From contig NZ_JACJQB010000001.1 in the NCBI RefSeq assembly GCF_014696385.1, positions 186,001 through 250,000 of the forward strand: a stretch of DNA of 64,000 nt. The letters run 5' to 3'. Origin of the DNA: Pseudanabaena mucicola FACHB-723. GTDB taxonomy: Bacteria; Cyanobacteriota; Cyanobacteriia; Pseudanabaenales; Pseudanabaenaceae. Shown here piece by piece: positions 17,856 to 27,956 of this stretch (position 1 is the first letter of the stretch; each line of letters begins with the position of its first letter). The translations under genes and the position numbers were made by a program. The notes under the pieces were generated by a model. That model ran no database searches. It was not told the origin of the DNA and saw only the letters and a program-made list of their open reading frames with translations.

Positions 17856-19193
17856 CTATGAAAACTGTAAGACTAGGCGAATTTTGCCTGTAACTGCTTG
17901 AGGTGAACGCCATTGCTGTAATAACTTTTCTAACTTTGCGATCGCAGTTTTATCTTCTAGCGTAGTCACTTGGCGATCAATTTCAATCTGACTAATTCGA
18001 TCATTGGTCGCCACCAAATCAAGGGCAACCACTCCTGCGATCGTCGTAAAGCGTTGTTCTTGGAGATATTTAACTAAGGCTGTATTGACTTCATTGGGCA
18101 ATGCCGACTGGATTTGTAAAACTTTGATATTTGTGGTGAGTGCTACCTGATTATTTGGTGCATTACCACTAGCCCCAAGGGTTGAGGGACTTGCCATTCT
18201 CGAAGATGGATTAATGGCGGCAGGAGCAGATGGCGCAGATTCTAGGGCAATCGTTCTATCCATTTGGAGTTTGTCATTAGCGATAGTTCCTACAATGCTC
18301 GATGATGGACTCGGCTTTGTGGCACTGGTTGCAACCGAAGGCAAAGCTGACGAGTCCGCCGTAGATTCACGTCCTCGACTCAAATCAGGAGTAGCTAACG
18401 CAACTTGATTGTTTTGAGCCGCATTATTTTTAGCATCCAGATCTTGGGTCGCTGATGGTGATTGCTCAAGTCGATAGGGAGTCGGTGCTGCTGGAGTAGC
18501 TGGAGTAATCGGTGCGATCGCAAAATTAGGCTGTGCCGCGCTGGGAGATACTTCTTGTCTTCCTGTTTTAATTTCTGCCTTCGGGGCAGATTTTGACTCA
18601 GATTTTGCAGCTATGTTGGGTTCTAAAACTGCAACTGGAGGAATTGACTCAAGGGGTTGCCCAAGGGGTTGCTCCGAGGCGGCAGGAGTCACCGCCATTT
18701 GCCAACTGGGTTGCTCACGGGAGACTAGCCGAATTGCGCCAATGCTCAAACCAATAATTGCGATCGCACCTGCCACAACCTTGAGCCAATTAGGACTGAG
18801 GCGGCGCACCTCTAGCACCAGACTAGGCAAAATCACAAACTCATTGGCGCAAAGCTCTAGACTTTCGTATAAATCAAATAGTTGTAGCGTTGAAAGTCTG
18901 AGTTTGGGCAGTTTGGGGATATTAATATCATGATTGAGACTCACCAACTCATCTTGAGCTAGCCAGCGATCGCAGTAAGCAGTAATCGCCTCAATCAAGT
19001 TCAAAATTTGTTGCTGGTTGCCCTTAATGACCTTGCGACCATGGGCTAATTGCAATCGAAAATGCAGATTTTGCGCCACCACCTGCGATTGCCAATCGGA
19101 CAAAGGCGAGCGCTCAGTCCAGACCTCTAGCAAGCAAGTTGGTAACTCATAGCGACGACTCAAAGTATTTGATTGTGAAAATGAGTTACCCAT
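17856..19193 (-). CDS. DUF4335 domain-containing protein
   Basis: A 445-residue protein from the ATG at 19193, matching the cyanobacterial DUF4335 family at its N terminus ([40 protein letters not shown]). A single membrane segment at about 140-160 ([19 protein letters not shown]) is followed by a long proline/alanine/serine-rich region. A C-terminal domain of about 85 residues ends the protein. The layout suggests a membrane-anchored protein with a long disordered linker; the function is unknown. It diverges from trpB. Confidence 0.8.
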   Translation of the reverse strand: MGNSFSQSNTLSRRYELPTCLLEVWTERSPLSDWQSQVVAQNLHFRLQLAHGRKVIKGNQQQILNLIEAITAYCDRWLAQDELVSLNHDINIPKLPKLRLSTLQLFDLYESLELCANEFVILPSLVLEVRRLSPNWLKVVAGAIAIIGLSIGAIRLVSREQPSWQMAVTPAASEQPLGQPLESIPPVAVLEPNIAAKSESKSAPKAEIKTGRQEVSPSAAQPNFAIAPITPATPAAPTPYRLEQSPSATQDLDAKNNAAQNNQVALATPDLSRGRESTADSSALPSVATSATKPSPSSSIVGTIANDKLQMDRTIALESAPSAPAAINPSSRMASPSTLGASGNAPNNQVALTTNIKVLQIQSALPNEVNTALVKYLQEQRFTTIAGVVALDLVATNDRISQIEIDRQVTTLEDKTAIAKLEKLLQQWRSPQAVTGKIRLVLQFS

Positions 19194-19320
19194 AGCGCTT
19201 AACTGGTTTAGGGACACTGAAAGGTGGAAAACGATCAATGATCGGAAAACCCTTCATTTTGTTATCCTAGCAAGAAGACAACAAGTATTGCCAACTAGGC
19301 TCCAACCAAGACTCACCGCA

Positions 19321-20559
19321 ATGACCACAACGCCAATCGCTCCCCAACCCACTGCCCCAAATACTGCATCAACCAGCAATCGTCCCGATGCCCTCGGACG
19401 TTTCGGGATCTTTGGTGGCAAATATGTCCCCGAAACCCTAATGAGTGCTCTCACTGAGCTAGAAACGGCTTTTTATCATTACAAAAATGATCCCGACTTT
19501 AATCGCGAACTCGATGGATATTTACGCGATTATGTCGGCAGACCTAGCCCACTCTATTTTGCTGAAAGACTAACGCAGCACTACGGCACTGCTCAAATTT
19601 ATCTCAAACGTGAAGATCTGAATCACACTGGCGCACATAAAATCAACAATGCCCTCGCTCAAGTTCTCCTTGCCATCCGCATGGGAAAAAAGCGCGTAAT
19701 TGCGGAAACAGGCGCAGGACAGCATGGTGTCGCCACCGCCACAGTTTGCGCCCGATTCGGCTTGCAATGTGTGATCTACATGGGTGTGCAGGATATGGAG
19801 CGGCAATCCCTCAATGTATTCCGCATGAAATTAATGGGAGCAGAAGTCCGTCCCGTTGAAGCTGGCACTGGCACTCTCAAGGATGCCACTTCCGAAGCAA
19901 TTCGTGACTGGGTAACCAATGTTGTCGATACCCATTACATTCTTGGATCTGTGGCTGGCCCCCATCCCTACCCAATGATTGTGCGTGACTTCCATGCTGT
20001 GATCGGCAAAGAGAGCCGTCGTCAAAGTCAAGAAAAGTGGGGCGGACTACCCGATATTTTGTTGGCTTGTGTTGGTGGTGGCTCCAATGCGATGGGGCTA
20101 TTTCATGAATTTGTGGATGAACCAACCGTGCGTTTGATTGGTGTCGAAGCCGCAGGTAAAGGCACAAATACCGAATTCCACGCCGCAACCCTGACCCTTG
20201 GACGTGTTGGCGTACTCCATGGTGCAATGAGCTATCTATTGCAAGACAACCAAGGACAAGTCCAAGAAGCCCACTCGATCAGCGCTGGCCTCGATTATCC
20301 TGGTGTTGGCCCTGAGCATAGCTATCTCAAGGATCTTGGTCGTGCTGAATATTACAGCGTGACTGACCAAGAGGCTCTAGATGCATTCCAACGTCTATCT
20401 CGCTTGGAAGGAATTATTCCTGCATTAGAAACATCCCATGCGATCGCCTATCTCGAAACGCTCTGTCCACAGCTCACTCCCGATCAACGCATTATCATTA
20501 ACTGCTCTGGTCGTGGCGATAAAGATGTGAACACAGTCATCCAATATCTAAATCTCTAG
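19321..20559 (+). CDS. trpB: Tryptophan synthase beta chain
   Basis: A 412-residue TrpB. Lys107 in HTGAHKINN forms the Schiff base with pyridoxal phosphate. The glycine-rich phosphate loop [12 protein letters not shown] and the C-terminal [10 protein letters not shown] are intact. It joins indole and serine to give tryptophan, with TrpA, which is not in this window. The ATG at 19321 is chosen; one at 19288 would add 11 residues. The protein begins with about 20 threonine/proline-rich residues before the conserved [15 protein letters not shown]. It is followed by a strong hairpin terminator, so it is probably monocistronic, as is common in cyanobacteria. Confidence 0.95.
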   Translation: MTTTPIAPQPTAPNTASTSNRPDALGRFGIFGGKYVPETLMSALTELETAFYHYKNDPDFNRELDGYLRDYVGRPSPLYFAERLTQHYGTAQIYLKREDLNHTGAHKINNALAQVLLAIRMGKKRVIAETGAGQHGVATATVCARFGLQCVIYMGVQDMERQSLNVFRMKLMGAEVRPVEAGTGTLKDATSEAIRDWVTNVVDTHYILGSVAGPHPYPMIVRDFHAVIGKESRRQSQEKWGGLPDILLACVGGGSNAMGLFHEFVDEPTVRLIGVEAAGKGTNTEFHAATLTLGRVGVLHGAMSYLLQDNQGQVQEAHSISAGLDYPGVGPEHSYLKDLGRAEYYSVTDQEALDAFQRLSRLEGIIPALETSHAIAYLETLCPQLTPDQRIIINCSGRGDKDVNTVIQYLNL

Positions 20560-20565
20560 ACATCC

Positions 20566-20600
20566 AAAAGAAAAGGGACACAGAGCGTCCCTTTTCTTTT
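20566..20600 (+). terminator. Rho-independent terminator after trpB
   Basis: Perfect 14-base arms (20566-20579 and 20587-20600) enclose a 7-base loop. The core AGGGAC/GTCCCT is flanked by A and T runs, starting 7 bases after the trpB stop. Confidence 0.8.
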
Positions 20601-20785
20601 GCTTATACCAGTCTAAACAAGTGCAAAAATCTGCGCCAACTGCGTATTGAACAGCACAAACTTCGATAGAAAAAGTGTTACGTGACGAAATATATCGCAA
20701 ATAGTTGGAGATTCCGCATTAATGAGATAATGCTTGAAAAAATGAAGCTACATCACCTCTAAGTCGATTCTAGATCGATAAAATT

Positions 20786-21046
20786 ATGGATATTAAGCTC
20801 ATCAACATTGGCTTTGGCAATATTGTTTCCGCAAACCGAGTTGTGGCAATTGTTAGCCCCGAATCTGCACCAATCAAGCGCATCATTAGCGATGCCCGCG
20901 AACATGGCAAGTTAGTAGATGCCACTTATGGCAGACGTACCAGAGCTGTAATTGTCACCGATTCTAGTCATGTAGTTTTATCGGCAATCCAACCTGAGAC
21001 TGTTGCGAATCGTTTTGTGATCAGTAAAGAAGGTGCTGCTGACTAA
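20786..21046 (+). CDS. RemA-like DUF370 DNA-binding protein
   Basis: An 86-residue protein of the RemA/DUF370 family ([47 protein letters not shown]), including the conserved [10 protein letters not shown] segment. In Bacillus, RemA activates matrix and osmoprotection genes by wrapping DNA as oligomers; the cyanobacterial role is not established. It sits just upstream of gmk, a neighbourhood seen in many bacteria. A hairpin follows at 21065-21097, so co-transcription with gmk is uncertain. Confidence 0.88.
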   Translation: MDIKLINIGFGNIVSANRVVAIVSPESAPIKRIISDAREHGKLVDATYGRRTRAVIVTDSSHVVLSAIQPETVANRFVISKEGAAD

Positions 21047-21064
21047 CCACCTGACTAACCAGAT

Positions 21065-21097
21065 TTTTAAAATCCTTGCTTTACAAGGATTTTAAAA
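21065..21097 (+). terminator. A/T-rich hairpin between the RemA-like gene and gmk
   Basis: Perfect 14-base arms (21065-21078 and 21084-21097, TTTTAAAATCCTTG and complement) enclose a 5-base loop. It may attenuate transcription into gmk, whose start is 55 bases further. Confidence 0.65.
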
Positions 21098-21151
21098 TAT
21101 AATTTGAATCCTAAGTAAAGCGCTATCAATTTCACAGGAATTTACAAAACG

Positions 21152-21718
21152 TTGAGTGAAGGTCAATCAGAAGGCAGATTAATCGTTGTCACTGGCCCCA
21201 GCGGAGTTGGCAAAGGAACTCTCCTCCAAAAACTACTAGAACGCTATCCCGATCGCATTCTCTTTTCAATCTCGGCAACCACCCGATTGCCGCGTACTGG
21301 AGAAGAGCATGGTCGGGAATATTTTTTTTGGAGCCGTGCCGAATTTGAGCAGAAACGCGATGATGGCGAGTTTCTAGAATGGGCAGAATATGCTGGGAAT
21401 CTTTACGGTACACCACGACAGGCGATTGATCAGGCAATTGCTCTAGGGCGAATTGTCCTTTTAGAAATTGAACTGGCAGGGGCGCGACAAGTGGCGCAAT
21501 CATTTCCCAGTGCCAAGCGAATTTTTATTGCCCCACCTTCGATGCTTGTGTTAGAGAGTCGACTTCGAGATCGCAGTACCGACAGTGATGAACAAATTGT
21601 CAAACGATTGCATCATGCCGAATTGGAAATAGCCGCCGCCTCTGAGTTTGACATTACGATCGTTAATGATGATCTAGAGATTGCCTTGCAACAACTGGAA
21701 AGCGCCATGTTTGACTAG
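21152..21718 (+). CDS. gmk: Guanylate kinase
   Basis: A 188-residue guanylate kinase. The P-loop is GPSGVGKGTL near residue 15. The GMP-binding region (SISATTRLPRTGEEHGREYFFW) and the lid are complete. It phosphorylates GMP to GDP. The best start is a TTG at 21152, with CAGGAA upstream; no ATG lies before the P-loop. It ends one base before the ATG of the dacB-like gene, so the two are probably co-transcribed. Confidence 0.93.
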   Translation: MSEGQSEGRLIVVTGPSGVGKGTLLQKLLERYPDRILFSISATTRLPRTGEEHGREYFFWSRAEFEQKRDDGEFLEWAEYAGNLYGTPRQAIDQAIALGRIVLLEIELAGARQVAQSFPSAKRIFIAPPSMLVLESRLRDRSTDSDEQIVKRLHHAELEIAAASEFDITIVNDDLEIALQQLESAMFD

Positions 21719-21719
21719 A

Positions 21720-23087
21720 ATGATTGTGCTTGAAGGCATATTTATTGCTAGTTTATTTTTAGTTGTGAGTTTGTGTATGACAACATGGAGTTTTGTGGGC
21801 GCTCTGTTGCTATCGGTTTCGACTCAGGTACTCGATGGGCGCGAGGTGGGGGCAGTTCCCCGTGCGGTGATGAGCTATGCAAATCGCCCTGTTTTTGCAG
21901 CAGATGTCACCCAAGCCAACCCTGTCGCCAAACAAGCAATTGAGGCAATGCTCGCCGATCTCCAGAAAGCAGGGCTAACTAATCCCAATCAGGGGGTATG
22001 GATTCAGTCCAATGATGGGACTATCGCCGCAGGTCGTCTATCCGATCGAGCCTTACCATCTGCCTCGCTCACAAAAAATGCGACGACACTTGCCTCTCTG
22101 CAAACATGGGGTTCAAATCATCGCTTTATTACCAAAATCAGGACAACGGGTAAATTGACGGGGGACACTCTCGCAGGGGATTTGATTATTGAAGGTGGTG
22201 GCGACCCCTTATTTGTTTGGGAAGAAGCGATCGCCCTCGGTAATAAACTCAATCAGCTAGGCATTAAGCGCGTTAGCGGGAATCTCATCGTCACTGGTAA
22301 CTTTGCGATGAACTTTGAAACTGATTTACAGAAATCTGCGGATCTATTGCGTGTTGCCCTTGATAGTAGCCAATGGGAAGGCGAAGTGAGTCAACAATAT
22401 GCTGCCATGCCCATAGGAACACCCAAGCCACAGGTAATGATTTCGGGTGATACGAGAATAGTCCGTAACCTCGCGATCGCCAATGATTCTACTAGTAAAT
22501 TAGTGATTCAGCATTCCTCATTACCGCTGTGGCAATTGCTCAAACGAATGAATACGTTTAGTAATAATGCGATGTCTGAGATGCTTGCGGCTCAATTGGG
22601 CGGAGGAAGACAGGTGGCACAAATCGCCGCTAGTGCTACGGGTATGCCCATTTCAGAAATTCAATTAATTAATGGCTCAGGCTTGGGTCAAGCTAATCAA
22701 ATTTCCCCTCGTGCGAGTGTGGCGATTTTGATGGAAATCCATAATCGCGCTCAATTGGAAGGGCTGACCCTTGCCGATTTATATCCCCTTGGCAATTGTG
22801 ACTGTGGCACGATTGAGGGTCGCAAAATTACGAAAGGTGCAATTGTGAAAACGGGGACGCTCTCGGATGTGAGTGCGTTGTCAGGTATTGTCCAAACCCA
22901 AGAGCATGGAGCAATTTGGTTTGCGATCGTCAATCGTGGTGAGGGGGATATTGATGCTTTTCACCGATCGCAAGAGCGCGTATTACAAGTTCTTGTAAAT
23001 AAATGGGGATTGCCTAAGTCATTTAATCCGCTCTTTGCCGAAACTCCTTGGCAAGATCGCGATCGCAATGAGGTTGTTGTTAATTAA
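21720..23087 (+). CDS. dacB: D-alanyl-D-alanine carboxypeptidase/endopeptidase (PBP4, DacB family)
   Basis: A 455-residue serine peptidase of family S13. An N-terminal hydrophobic segment (IFIASLFLVVSLCMTTWSFV) acts as signal peptide or anchor. The three active-site motifs are SLTK, SNN (in FSNNAMSEMLA) and KTG (in VKTGTLSDVSALSG). It trims D-alanine from peptidoglycan or cleaves cross-links in the periplasm. The ATG at 21720 lies one base after the gmk stop; a frame to 21681 would overlap gmk. It is followed by a long hairpin. Confidence 0.88.
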   Translation: MIVLEGIFIASLFLVVSLCMTTWSFVGALLLSVSTQVLDGREVGAVPRAVMSYANRPVFAADVTQANPVAKQAIEAMLADLQKAGLTNPNQGVWIQSNDGTIAAGRLSDRALPSASLTKNATTLASLQTWGSNHRFITKIRTTGKLTGDTLAGDLIIEGGGDPLFVWEEAIALGNKLNQLGIKRVSGNLIVTGNFAMNFETDLQKSADLLRVALDSSQWEGEVSQQYAAMPIGTPKPQVMISGDTRIVRNLAIANDSTSKLVIQHSSLPLWQLLKRMNTFSNNAMSEMLAAQLGGGRQVAQIAASATGMPISEIQLINGSGLGQANQISPRASVAILMEIHNRAQLEGLTLADLYPLGNCDCGTIEGRKITKGAIVKTGTLSDVSALSGIVQTQEHGAIWFAIVNRGEGDIDAFHRSQERVLQVLVNKWGLPKSFNPLFAETPWQDRDRNEVVVN

Positions 23088-23120
23088 TATAGCTACAGCC
23101 AGTTAAGTTAGGATAAAACC

Positions 23121-23173
23121 AAAACCTAAAAGAGAGGTGCGGCGTGAAGCGCCGCACCTCTCTTTTAGGTTTT
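23121..23173. repeat. Long perfect hairpin, AAAACC/GGTTTT-bounded repeat
   Basis: Perfect 24-base arms (23121-23144 and 23150-23173) enclose a 5-base loop. The outer part is A/T-rich and the inner part is GC-rich (GGTGCGGCG and complement). It lies between the convergent dacB-like and acetyltransferase genes and can terminate both. It shares its layout with the hairpins at 31327, 48064, 48151, 48298 and 60236. Confidence 0.8.
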
Positions 23174-23193
23174 GCTGAACAGCTATATGGCGA

Positions 23194-23799
23194 TCAATAG
23201 CCACTATCTGCCACACAAATACCTTGGCACTTGATGCCATTGCTAGCAGTCCGCAGACAATGGGGGCAAAGGATTTCTTCCTGTGCTTCAGATTTATTCT
23301 CAGTTTTGAGATTCATTGCCATATTGGTGAGGGCCTCACCCATAACTCGGCAGATACGCCAATCGCGAAGCACTTCTGCACCCATGCGTCTATAAAATGC
23401 GATCGCAGGTTCATTCCAATCTAAAACTGACCACTCAAATCGTCCATATTGGCGATCTATGGCAATTTGAGCTAGTTTCGCAATCAAGGCTTTGCCGATC
23501 CCCATGCCGCGATATTCCGACAAGACAAACAGATCTTCTAAATAAATGCCACGGCGGGTTAAGAATGTGGAATAGCTCGTAAAAAACAAGGCAAATCCGA
23601 CAACCTGAGAGGATTCTACTTCTGCAACAATCGCTTCAATGCAAGGCTGATCGCCAAATAAATCGACTTGTAAAGCCTCAATGCTACCTGTGAGCTGATC
23701 TGACAGTTTTTCGTAATCGGCAAGTGACTCAATTAGGGAAAATATAGCAGGGACATCGCTAATGGTGGCAGGATGAATCGTAAATTGGAGTGAGGTCAT
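23194..23799 (-). CDS. GNAT acetyltransferase with a C-terminal zinc-ribbon-like tail
   Basis: A 201-residue protein. Residues about 1-160 form a GNAT domain (EDLFVLSEYRGMGIGKALIA is the acetyl-CoA loop; WNEPAIAFYRRMGAE follows), closest to diamine/spermidine acetyltransferase-like GNATs. The last 25 residues hold CPHCLRTASNGIKC and CQGICVAD, a four-cysteine, zinc-finger-like tail. I recall this motif as a separate short protein in cyanobacteria, so this appears to be a fusion. The ATG at 23799 fits the domain boundary better than one at 23844. Confidence 0.8.
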   Translation of the reverse strand: MTSLQFTIHPATISDVPAIFSLIESLADYEKLSDQLTGSIEALQVDLFGDQPCIEAIVAEVESSQVVGFALFFTSYSTFLTRRGIYLEDLFVLSEYRGMGIGKALIAKLAQIAIDRQYGRFEWSVLDWNEPAIAFYRRMGAEVLRDWRICRVMGEALTNMAMNLKTENKSEAQEEILCPHCLRTASNGIKCQGICVADSGY

Positions 23800-23901
23800 G
23801 GGTTGTAAAGATCGCAAAGCAGTGCTTTCAGAAAACATTAGCATGTAGGATTAAAGTTAACAAAAATTAACTTTATTAAGTCAATCTTAATTTAATCAAC
23901 G

Positions 23902-24306
23902 ATGAATTTACCTATTCCGCCTTCACAGGTACTGCTCTATGGAATTGCGATCGCAGCAGGGCTGATTTATTTGCCCTATGCGGTAGTTGCCTATGCAAGA
24001 GTAAGCATTGGCATCGATATGAGTGCGCCTAGAGCGATGTTTGATCGCTTACCCGACTATGCCAAACGTGCCACATGGGCGCATCAAAACTCCTTTGAAG
24101 TCTTTGCCCTATTTGCGGCAGCAGCACTCACGGCTTATGTGACCAATGTTGCTTCTGACAAAACCTCTCTTTATGTGTTGGCATTTTTAGCCGCAAGGTT
24201 TTTATTTAGTTTGTTTTATATTCTCGATTTGCCTTGGTTGCGATCGCCGATGTGGGTGGTCAGTATGGTATGTATTGCTAGCCTCTTTTCCTCGAGTCTT
24301 TTATAA
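23902..24306 (+). CDS. MAPEG family membrane protein
   Basis: A 134-residue protein with four predicted membrane helices. The MAPEG-like pattern is AHQNSFEVFALFAAAALTAY, then LAFLAARFLFSLFYILDLPWLR. MAPEG proteins include glutathione-dependent transferases, but many bacterial members have no known activity. It diverges from the acetyltransferase gene and ends at a strong terminator. Confidence 0.85.
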   Translation: MNLPIPPSQVLLYGIAIAAGLIYLPYAVVAYARVSIGIDMSAPRAMFDRLPDYAKRATWAHQNSFEVFALFAAAALTAYVTNVASDKTSLYVLAFLAARFLFSLFYILDLPWLRSPMWVVSMVCIASLFSSSLL

Positions 24307-24340
24307 AAAAGAAGCGGCACATTGTGCCGCTTCTTTTTTA
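24304..24340. terminator. Convergent terminator, GCGGCAC core
   Basis: Perfect arms of about 17 bases (24304-24320 and 24324-24340) enclose the loop ATT. The GAAGCGGCAC core is flanked by A and T runs, so it can end transcripts from both sides. The core GCGGCAC-NNN-GTGCCGC recurs at 51593-51619. Confidence 0.8.
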
Positions 24341-24346
24341 TTTCTT

Positions 24347-25876
24347 TTATTTCTGGAATGTAGAAAGATCTAAGCCATCAATGGGTTGCAAGAAAGTGAA
24401 TAACCGATTCGCAATCTTATCAACGCCACCTTGAATATTTGATTCAATATTTAAAGGCATCACAGGATCATGTAATGAGAGCCTCAGTAGAAACCAACCA
24501 TTCTCATCGTCAGAAGTGCAGGAAACGCGGATACCCTCATAGTTATTGGGGACAATTTGCCAGTCAGTTTGAGTATTGGCAAAGGTTTGCAAATCTTTAA
24601 TCACACTCTCGCCTAAAGTTTTAAAATCTTCCACTAGCATCTTGATCCGAAACTCTTCACTCTCCATCGGTTCTTGCAAATTAATGATTAAATCCGTGAG
24701 CGATTTTCCTGCCAGTTTTGACTTCGCTAATTCAATCAAGAGTTTACTTACCAAATAAGCACCATCATCAAGGAAATGATTTTCCTTCATTGCGCCATGT
24801 CCTGAAGTCTCGATCGCTAACCAAGACTCTTGCCCTGAATGGTTCAGTCGAATTGACTCGTTAATCACATTCTTGTAACCACGCTTGAAGCGATGATGTA
24901 CACCTTGCAAATCCTCGGCAATGAATTTGGCTAATCCATCGGAAGTGATGGAATCAGTGACAATAGTTGATTTGGGATGCTCTTTGAGAACAATTGCAGA
25001 AATAAGAGCAATTAGTCGATTACGATTTAGCTCTTTACCGTATTGATCAACTGCTGCACTGCGGTCAACATCGGTATCAAAAATAATTCCAAAATCCGCT
25101 TGATGTTTAATTACGGCTTCACAAATGGAAGCCATCGCTACTTTGTCTTCAGGATTGGGAACATGATTGGGAAACGTACCATCGGGTTCAAGAAATTGAC
25201 TGCCTGTGATATCTGCACCCAGAGGCTCTAAGACTTTATTAGCATAGAATCCGCCAGCACCATTACCTGCATCAACGATAATTTTTAAGCCCTTTAATGG
25301 TTGTGCATAATCTTCAGGATGGTTGACGGCAACACGAATCTTATCCACAAATTGCTGAGCATAGATCGAGATAAAATCATGCTCAGTGATATTTCCTTGA
25401 GCATCGGCGATCGCAAATTCATTTTTTTCAGCAAGATTGAGAATATCCGTAATATCTTTTTTCTCTAGCCCACCCTGCGCGGTAAAAAACTTTAAGCCAT
25501 TGCGATTAAAGGGTAAATGACTGGCGGTGAGCATAATCGCACCATCGCAGTTAAAGCCATCGGTAATCGTACTCATAAACATGGCAGGTGTGGATGCGAT
25601 CGCAAAATCATACACGCGAGTACCAAGGGAATTAATCCCTGTCATTACTGCTTTCATTAGTTCGGAGCCTGATAGCCGACTATCCCGACCCACAGAGATT
25701 AATAGTTCGCTGGTGGGTTTATTTAATTGCTGAGATAGCCAAGTGGTAAAGGCTTGACCTAAAATTTTGGCAACGATGGGTGTGAGGTTAACCTCTTCAT
25801 TGGGAACACCTGCGATCGCCACACCACGAATATCTGAGCCATTTTGCAGCTTTTTCCAATTAAAATCTTGAGTCAT
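24347..25876 (-). CDS. Phosphomannomutase/phosphoglucomutase family protein
   Basis: A 509-residue alpha-D-phosphohexomutase. The phosphoserine loop is TASHLP (Ser119), the metal loop is FDTDVDRSA and the sugar loop is ETSGHGAMKE. The phosphate-binding domain is at the C terminus. It interconverts hexose 1- and 6-phosphates. The length of 509 is longer than bacterial ManB/AlgC (about 460) and similar to the cyanobacterial and plant-like group. The sugar specificity cannot be set from sequence. The gene is monocistronic by spacing. Confidence 0.88.
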   Translation of the reverse strand: MTQDFNWKKLQNGSDIRGVAIAGVPNEEVNLTPIVAKILGQAFTTWLSQQLNKPTSELLISVGRDSRLSGSELMKAVMTGINSLGTRVYDFAIASTPAMFMSTITDGFNCDGAIMLTASHLPFNRNGLKFFTAQGGLEKKDITDILNLAEKNEFAIADAQGNITEHDFISIYAQQFVDKIRVAVNHPEDYAQPLKGLKIIVDAGNGAGGFYANKVLEPLGADITGSQFLEPDGTFPNHVPNPEDKVAMASICEAVIKHQADFGIIFDTDVDRSAAVDQYGKELNRNRLIALISAIVLKEHPKSTIVTDSITSDGLAKFIAEDLQGVHHRFKRGYKNVINESIRLNHSGQESWLAIETSGHGAMKENHFLDDGAYLVSKLLIELAKSKLAGKSLTDLIINLQEPMESEEFRIKMLVEDFKTLGESVIKDLQTFANTQTDWQIVPNNYEGIRVSCTSDDENGWFLLRLSLHDPVMPLNIESNIQGGVDKIANRLFTFLQPIDGLDLSTFQK

Positions 25877-25922
25877 TGTTTTTTAATACAGCAGTTTCTT
25901 AGTAGCTCAGCATAGTTAAAAA

Positions 25923-25984
25923 CTAAAAACCAATTTTGTTTGGGCTGCCCGCGTAGCGGGCAGCCCAAATCTCTAGGTTTTAGT
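25923..25984. repeat. GC-rich hairpin repeat with AAAACC/GGTTTT outer arms
   Basis: Core arms of 14 bases (25939-25952 and 25956-25969) enclose the loop GTA. Outer CTAAAAACC at 25923-25931 can pair with GGTTTTAG at the far side, leaving an internal loop. It stands upstream of the phosphohexomutase gene and downstream of the ABC exporter gene. Confidence 0.65.
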
Positions 25985-26070
25985 GTTACTTATGCTGAAT
26001 TACTTAAAACATAGTAAGAGCAATTCATTGATCCCCATTGACTCCACATCAAGTTTTTATGATTTGGAGA

Positions 26071-27915
26071 TTAACGATAACCTGCTGCTTGCAGCGAAAA
26101 AAGATGGGCATAGCGTCCATCTGCTGCCAATAACTGTTCATGACTGCCCTGCTCGATAATTCGACCATTTGCCATCACCACAATTTTATCTGCCATGCGG
26201 ACTGTGGAAAAACGATGGGAAATTAACACTACCATCTGATCCTTAGTGAGCGAACGGAAATGATTGAAGATGTTCATCTCTGCTTCGGCATCCATCGCCG
26301 CAGTTGGTTCATCGAGAACGAGAATGTCCGCTTGCGATCGCATAAAGGCTCGTGACAGCGCAATCTTTTGCCATTGACCGCCCGAAAGCTCTTGACCACC
26401 CTTAAACCATCTTCCTAACTGTGTCCCAAATTTGAGGGGCATATTTTCGATAAAGGGTTTTGCCATGCCTTTTTCCGATGCAACGTCCCATTCTTGAGCA
26501 TCATTGAGGCGTTCCACATCACCGACTCCGACATTCTCTCCGACGGTGAATTGATACTGCACAAAGTTCTGAAAAATTACTCCAATTCTGCGACGTAATG
26601 TATCCAGATCCCAATCGTTTAAATCAATGCCATCTAAGAGAATGCGACCGCTACTAGGCGTATAGAGACGAGTTAACAGCTTAATTAATGTAGTCTTACC
26701 AGAACCATTCTCGCCCACAATTGCCAGTTTTTCGCCATGTTTGAGATGCAGAGAAATATCTTTTAACACTGGTTCTTGGCTGTCGGGATAGCAAAAGGAA
26801 ACATTCTCAAATCTAATTCCCTCTAGGGCAATTCCTTGAATCATCCTGCCCTGAGATTGGGGAATTGGCTGTTCTAAGAATTCGTAGAGATTGGCTAAAT
26901 AGAGGTTGTCTTCATACATGCCACCAATGGAAGTTAATGCGGCGGAAAAAGTGGCTTGCCCTTGGCGGAACACGACTAGATACATGGTCATTTCCCCAAG
27001 ACTAATACGCCCTGCGATCGCCTCCATCACAATCCAAGCATAGGCTGCGTAAAATGCGCCCGTACTCAATAATCCCAATAAATAGCCCCAAAATCCCTTT
27101 TGGATGGTGAGGTTGCGATCTTCATCGTAGAGCCGATCAAATATATTTCGATAGCGCTCTAAAAGCATTTCTCCCAATTGATAAAGTTGGACTTCCTTGG
27201 CATAGTCTTCTCTTGCCAGTAATGTTTCTAGATAATGCTGTTGGCGGGTTTCAGGCGAGCGCCAGCGAAACAATCGAAACGCATGTTCTGAAAATCGAGT
27301 TTCGGCAATAAAGGAAGGAATCGCGGCTAATACCAACACAATTACCGCCCAAATTGAGAAGTTCCATAATAAACCACTAAAGGTAATCAGGGTTAGGGCA
27401 GATTGTCCTAAGCCAAAGGTGCGGCTAATCAGGGCAAGGGGACGACTAGAGGCTTGCGATCGCGCCTGTGTCATCTTGTCATAAAATTCGGAGTCCTCAA
27501 AGTGGGCAAGGTCGAGGGTGAGCGCTTTTTCTAAAATTAAGACATTAACGCGCTGTCCTAATAAAACCCGCAGCAACGATTGACAGACGGTTAAGCCCTT
27601 TTGCGAAGCCGCTAATCCCATAATTAAAACTGCTTCGATCGCTACATAGCTCAGTGCTGAATTGCGATCGCTAATTAAGCTACTATTCGCCGCTAAGACG
27701 ACGCTATCGACGATCAATTTGCCCACATAGGCGATCGCCGCAGGTAACAACCCATTTACCAATGTAAAAATTGCGATCGCAATGGTTAATGCTCGGCTAG
27801 TAGTCCAGACTAGACCTAATGCCTTGATGCCATAGCGAAATATCGATAGGGATTTACGGAACGACTTTTTAAGGGATTTATTGCCCTTTAATTCACTTTT
27901 TTTCTTGCTAGCCAT
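26071..27915 (-). CDS. ABC exporter, fused membrane and ATP-binding domains
   Basis: A 614-residue half-transporter with six predicted membrane helices in residues about 45-340. An ATPase domain follows, with Walker A GENGSGKTT, signature LSGGQWQKIALSRAF, Walker B ILVLDEPTAAMD and the H-loop ISHRFSTVR. It would work as a homodimer exporting a lipid, peptide or drug. The substrate is unknown. The first 25 residues are lysine- and serine-rich and probably cytoplasmic. Confidence 0.9.
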   Translation of the reverse strand: MASKKKSELKGNKSLKKSFRKSLSIFRYGIKALGLVWTTSRALTIAIAIFTLVNGLLPAAIAYVGKLIVDSVVLAANSSLISDRNSALSYVAIEAVLIMGLAASQKGLTVCQSLLRVLLGQRVNVLILEKALTLDLAHFEDSEFYDKMTQARSQASSRPLALISRTFGLGQSALTLITFSGLLWNFSIWAVIVLVLAAIPSFIAETRFSEHAFRLFRWRSPETRQQHYLETLLAREDYAKEVQLYQLGEMLLERYRNIFDRLYDEDRNLTIQKGFWGYLLGLLSTGAFYAAYAWIVMEAIAGRISLGEMTMYLVVFRQGQATFSAALTSIGGMYEDNLYLANLYEFLEQPIPQSQGRMIQGIALEGIRFENVSFCYPDSQEPVLKDISLHLKHGEKLAIVGENGSGKTTLIKLLTRLYTPSSGRILLDGIDLNDWDLDTLRRRIGVIFQNFVQYQFTVGENVGVGDVERLNDAQEWDVASEKGMAKPFIENMPLKFGTQLGRWFKGGQELSGGQWQKIALSRAFMRSQADILVLDEPTAAMDAEAEMNIFNHFRSLTKDQMVVLISHRFSTVRMADKIVVMANGRIIEQGSHEQLLAADGRYAHLFSLQAAGYR

Positions 27916-27956
27916 ATTGCCATTTTATGACATCGCTAGATGCAAGTCGGCTATCA

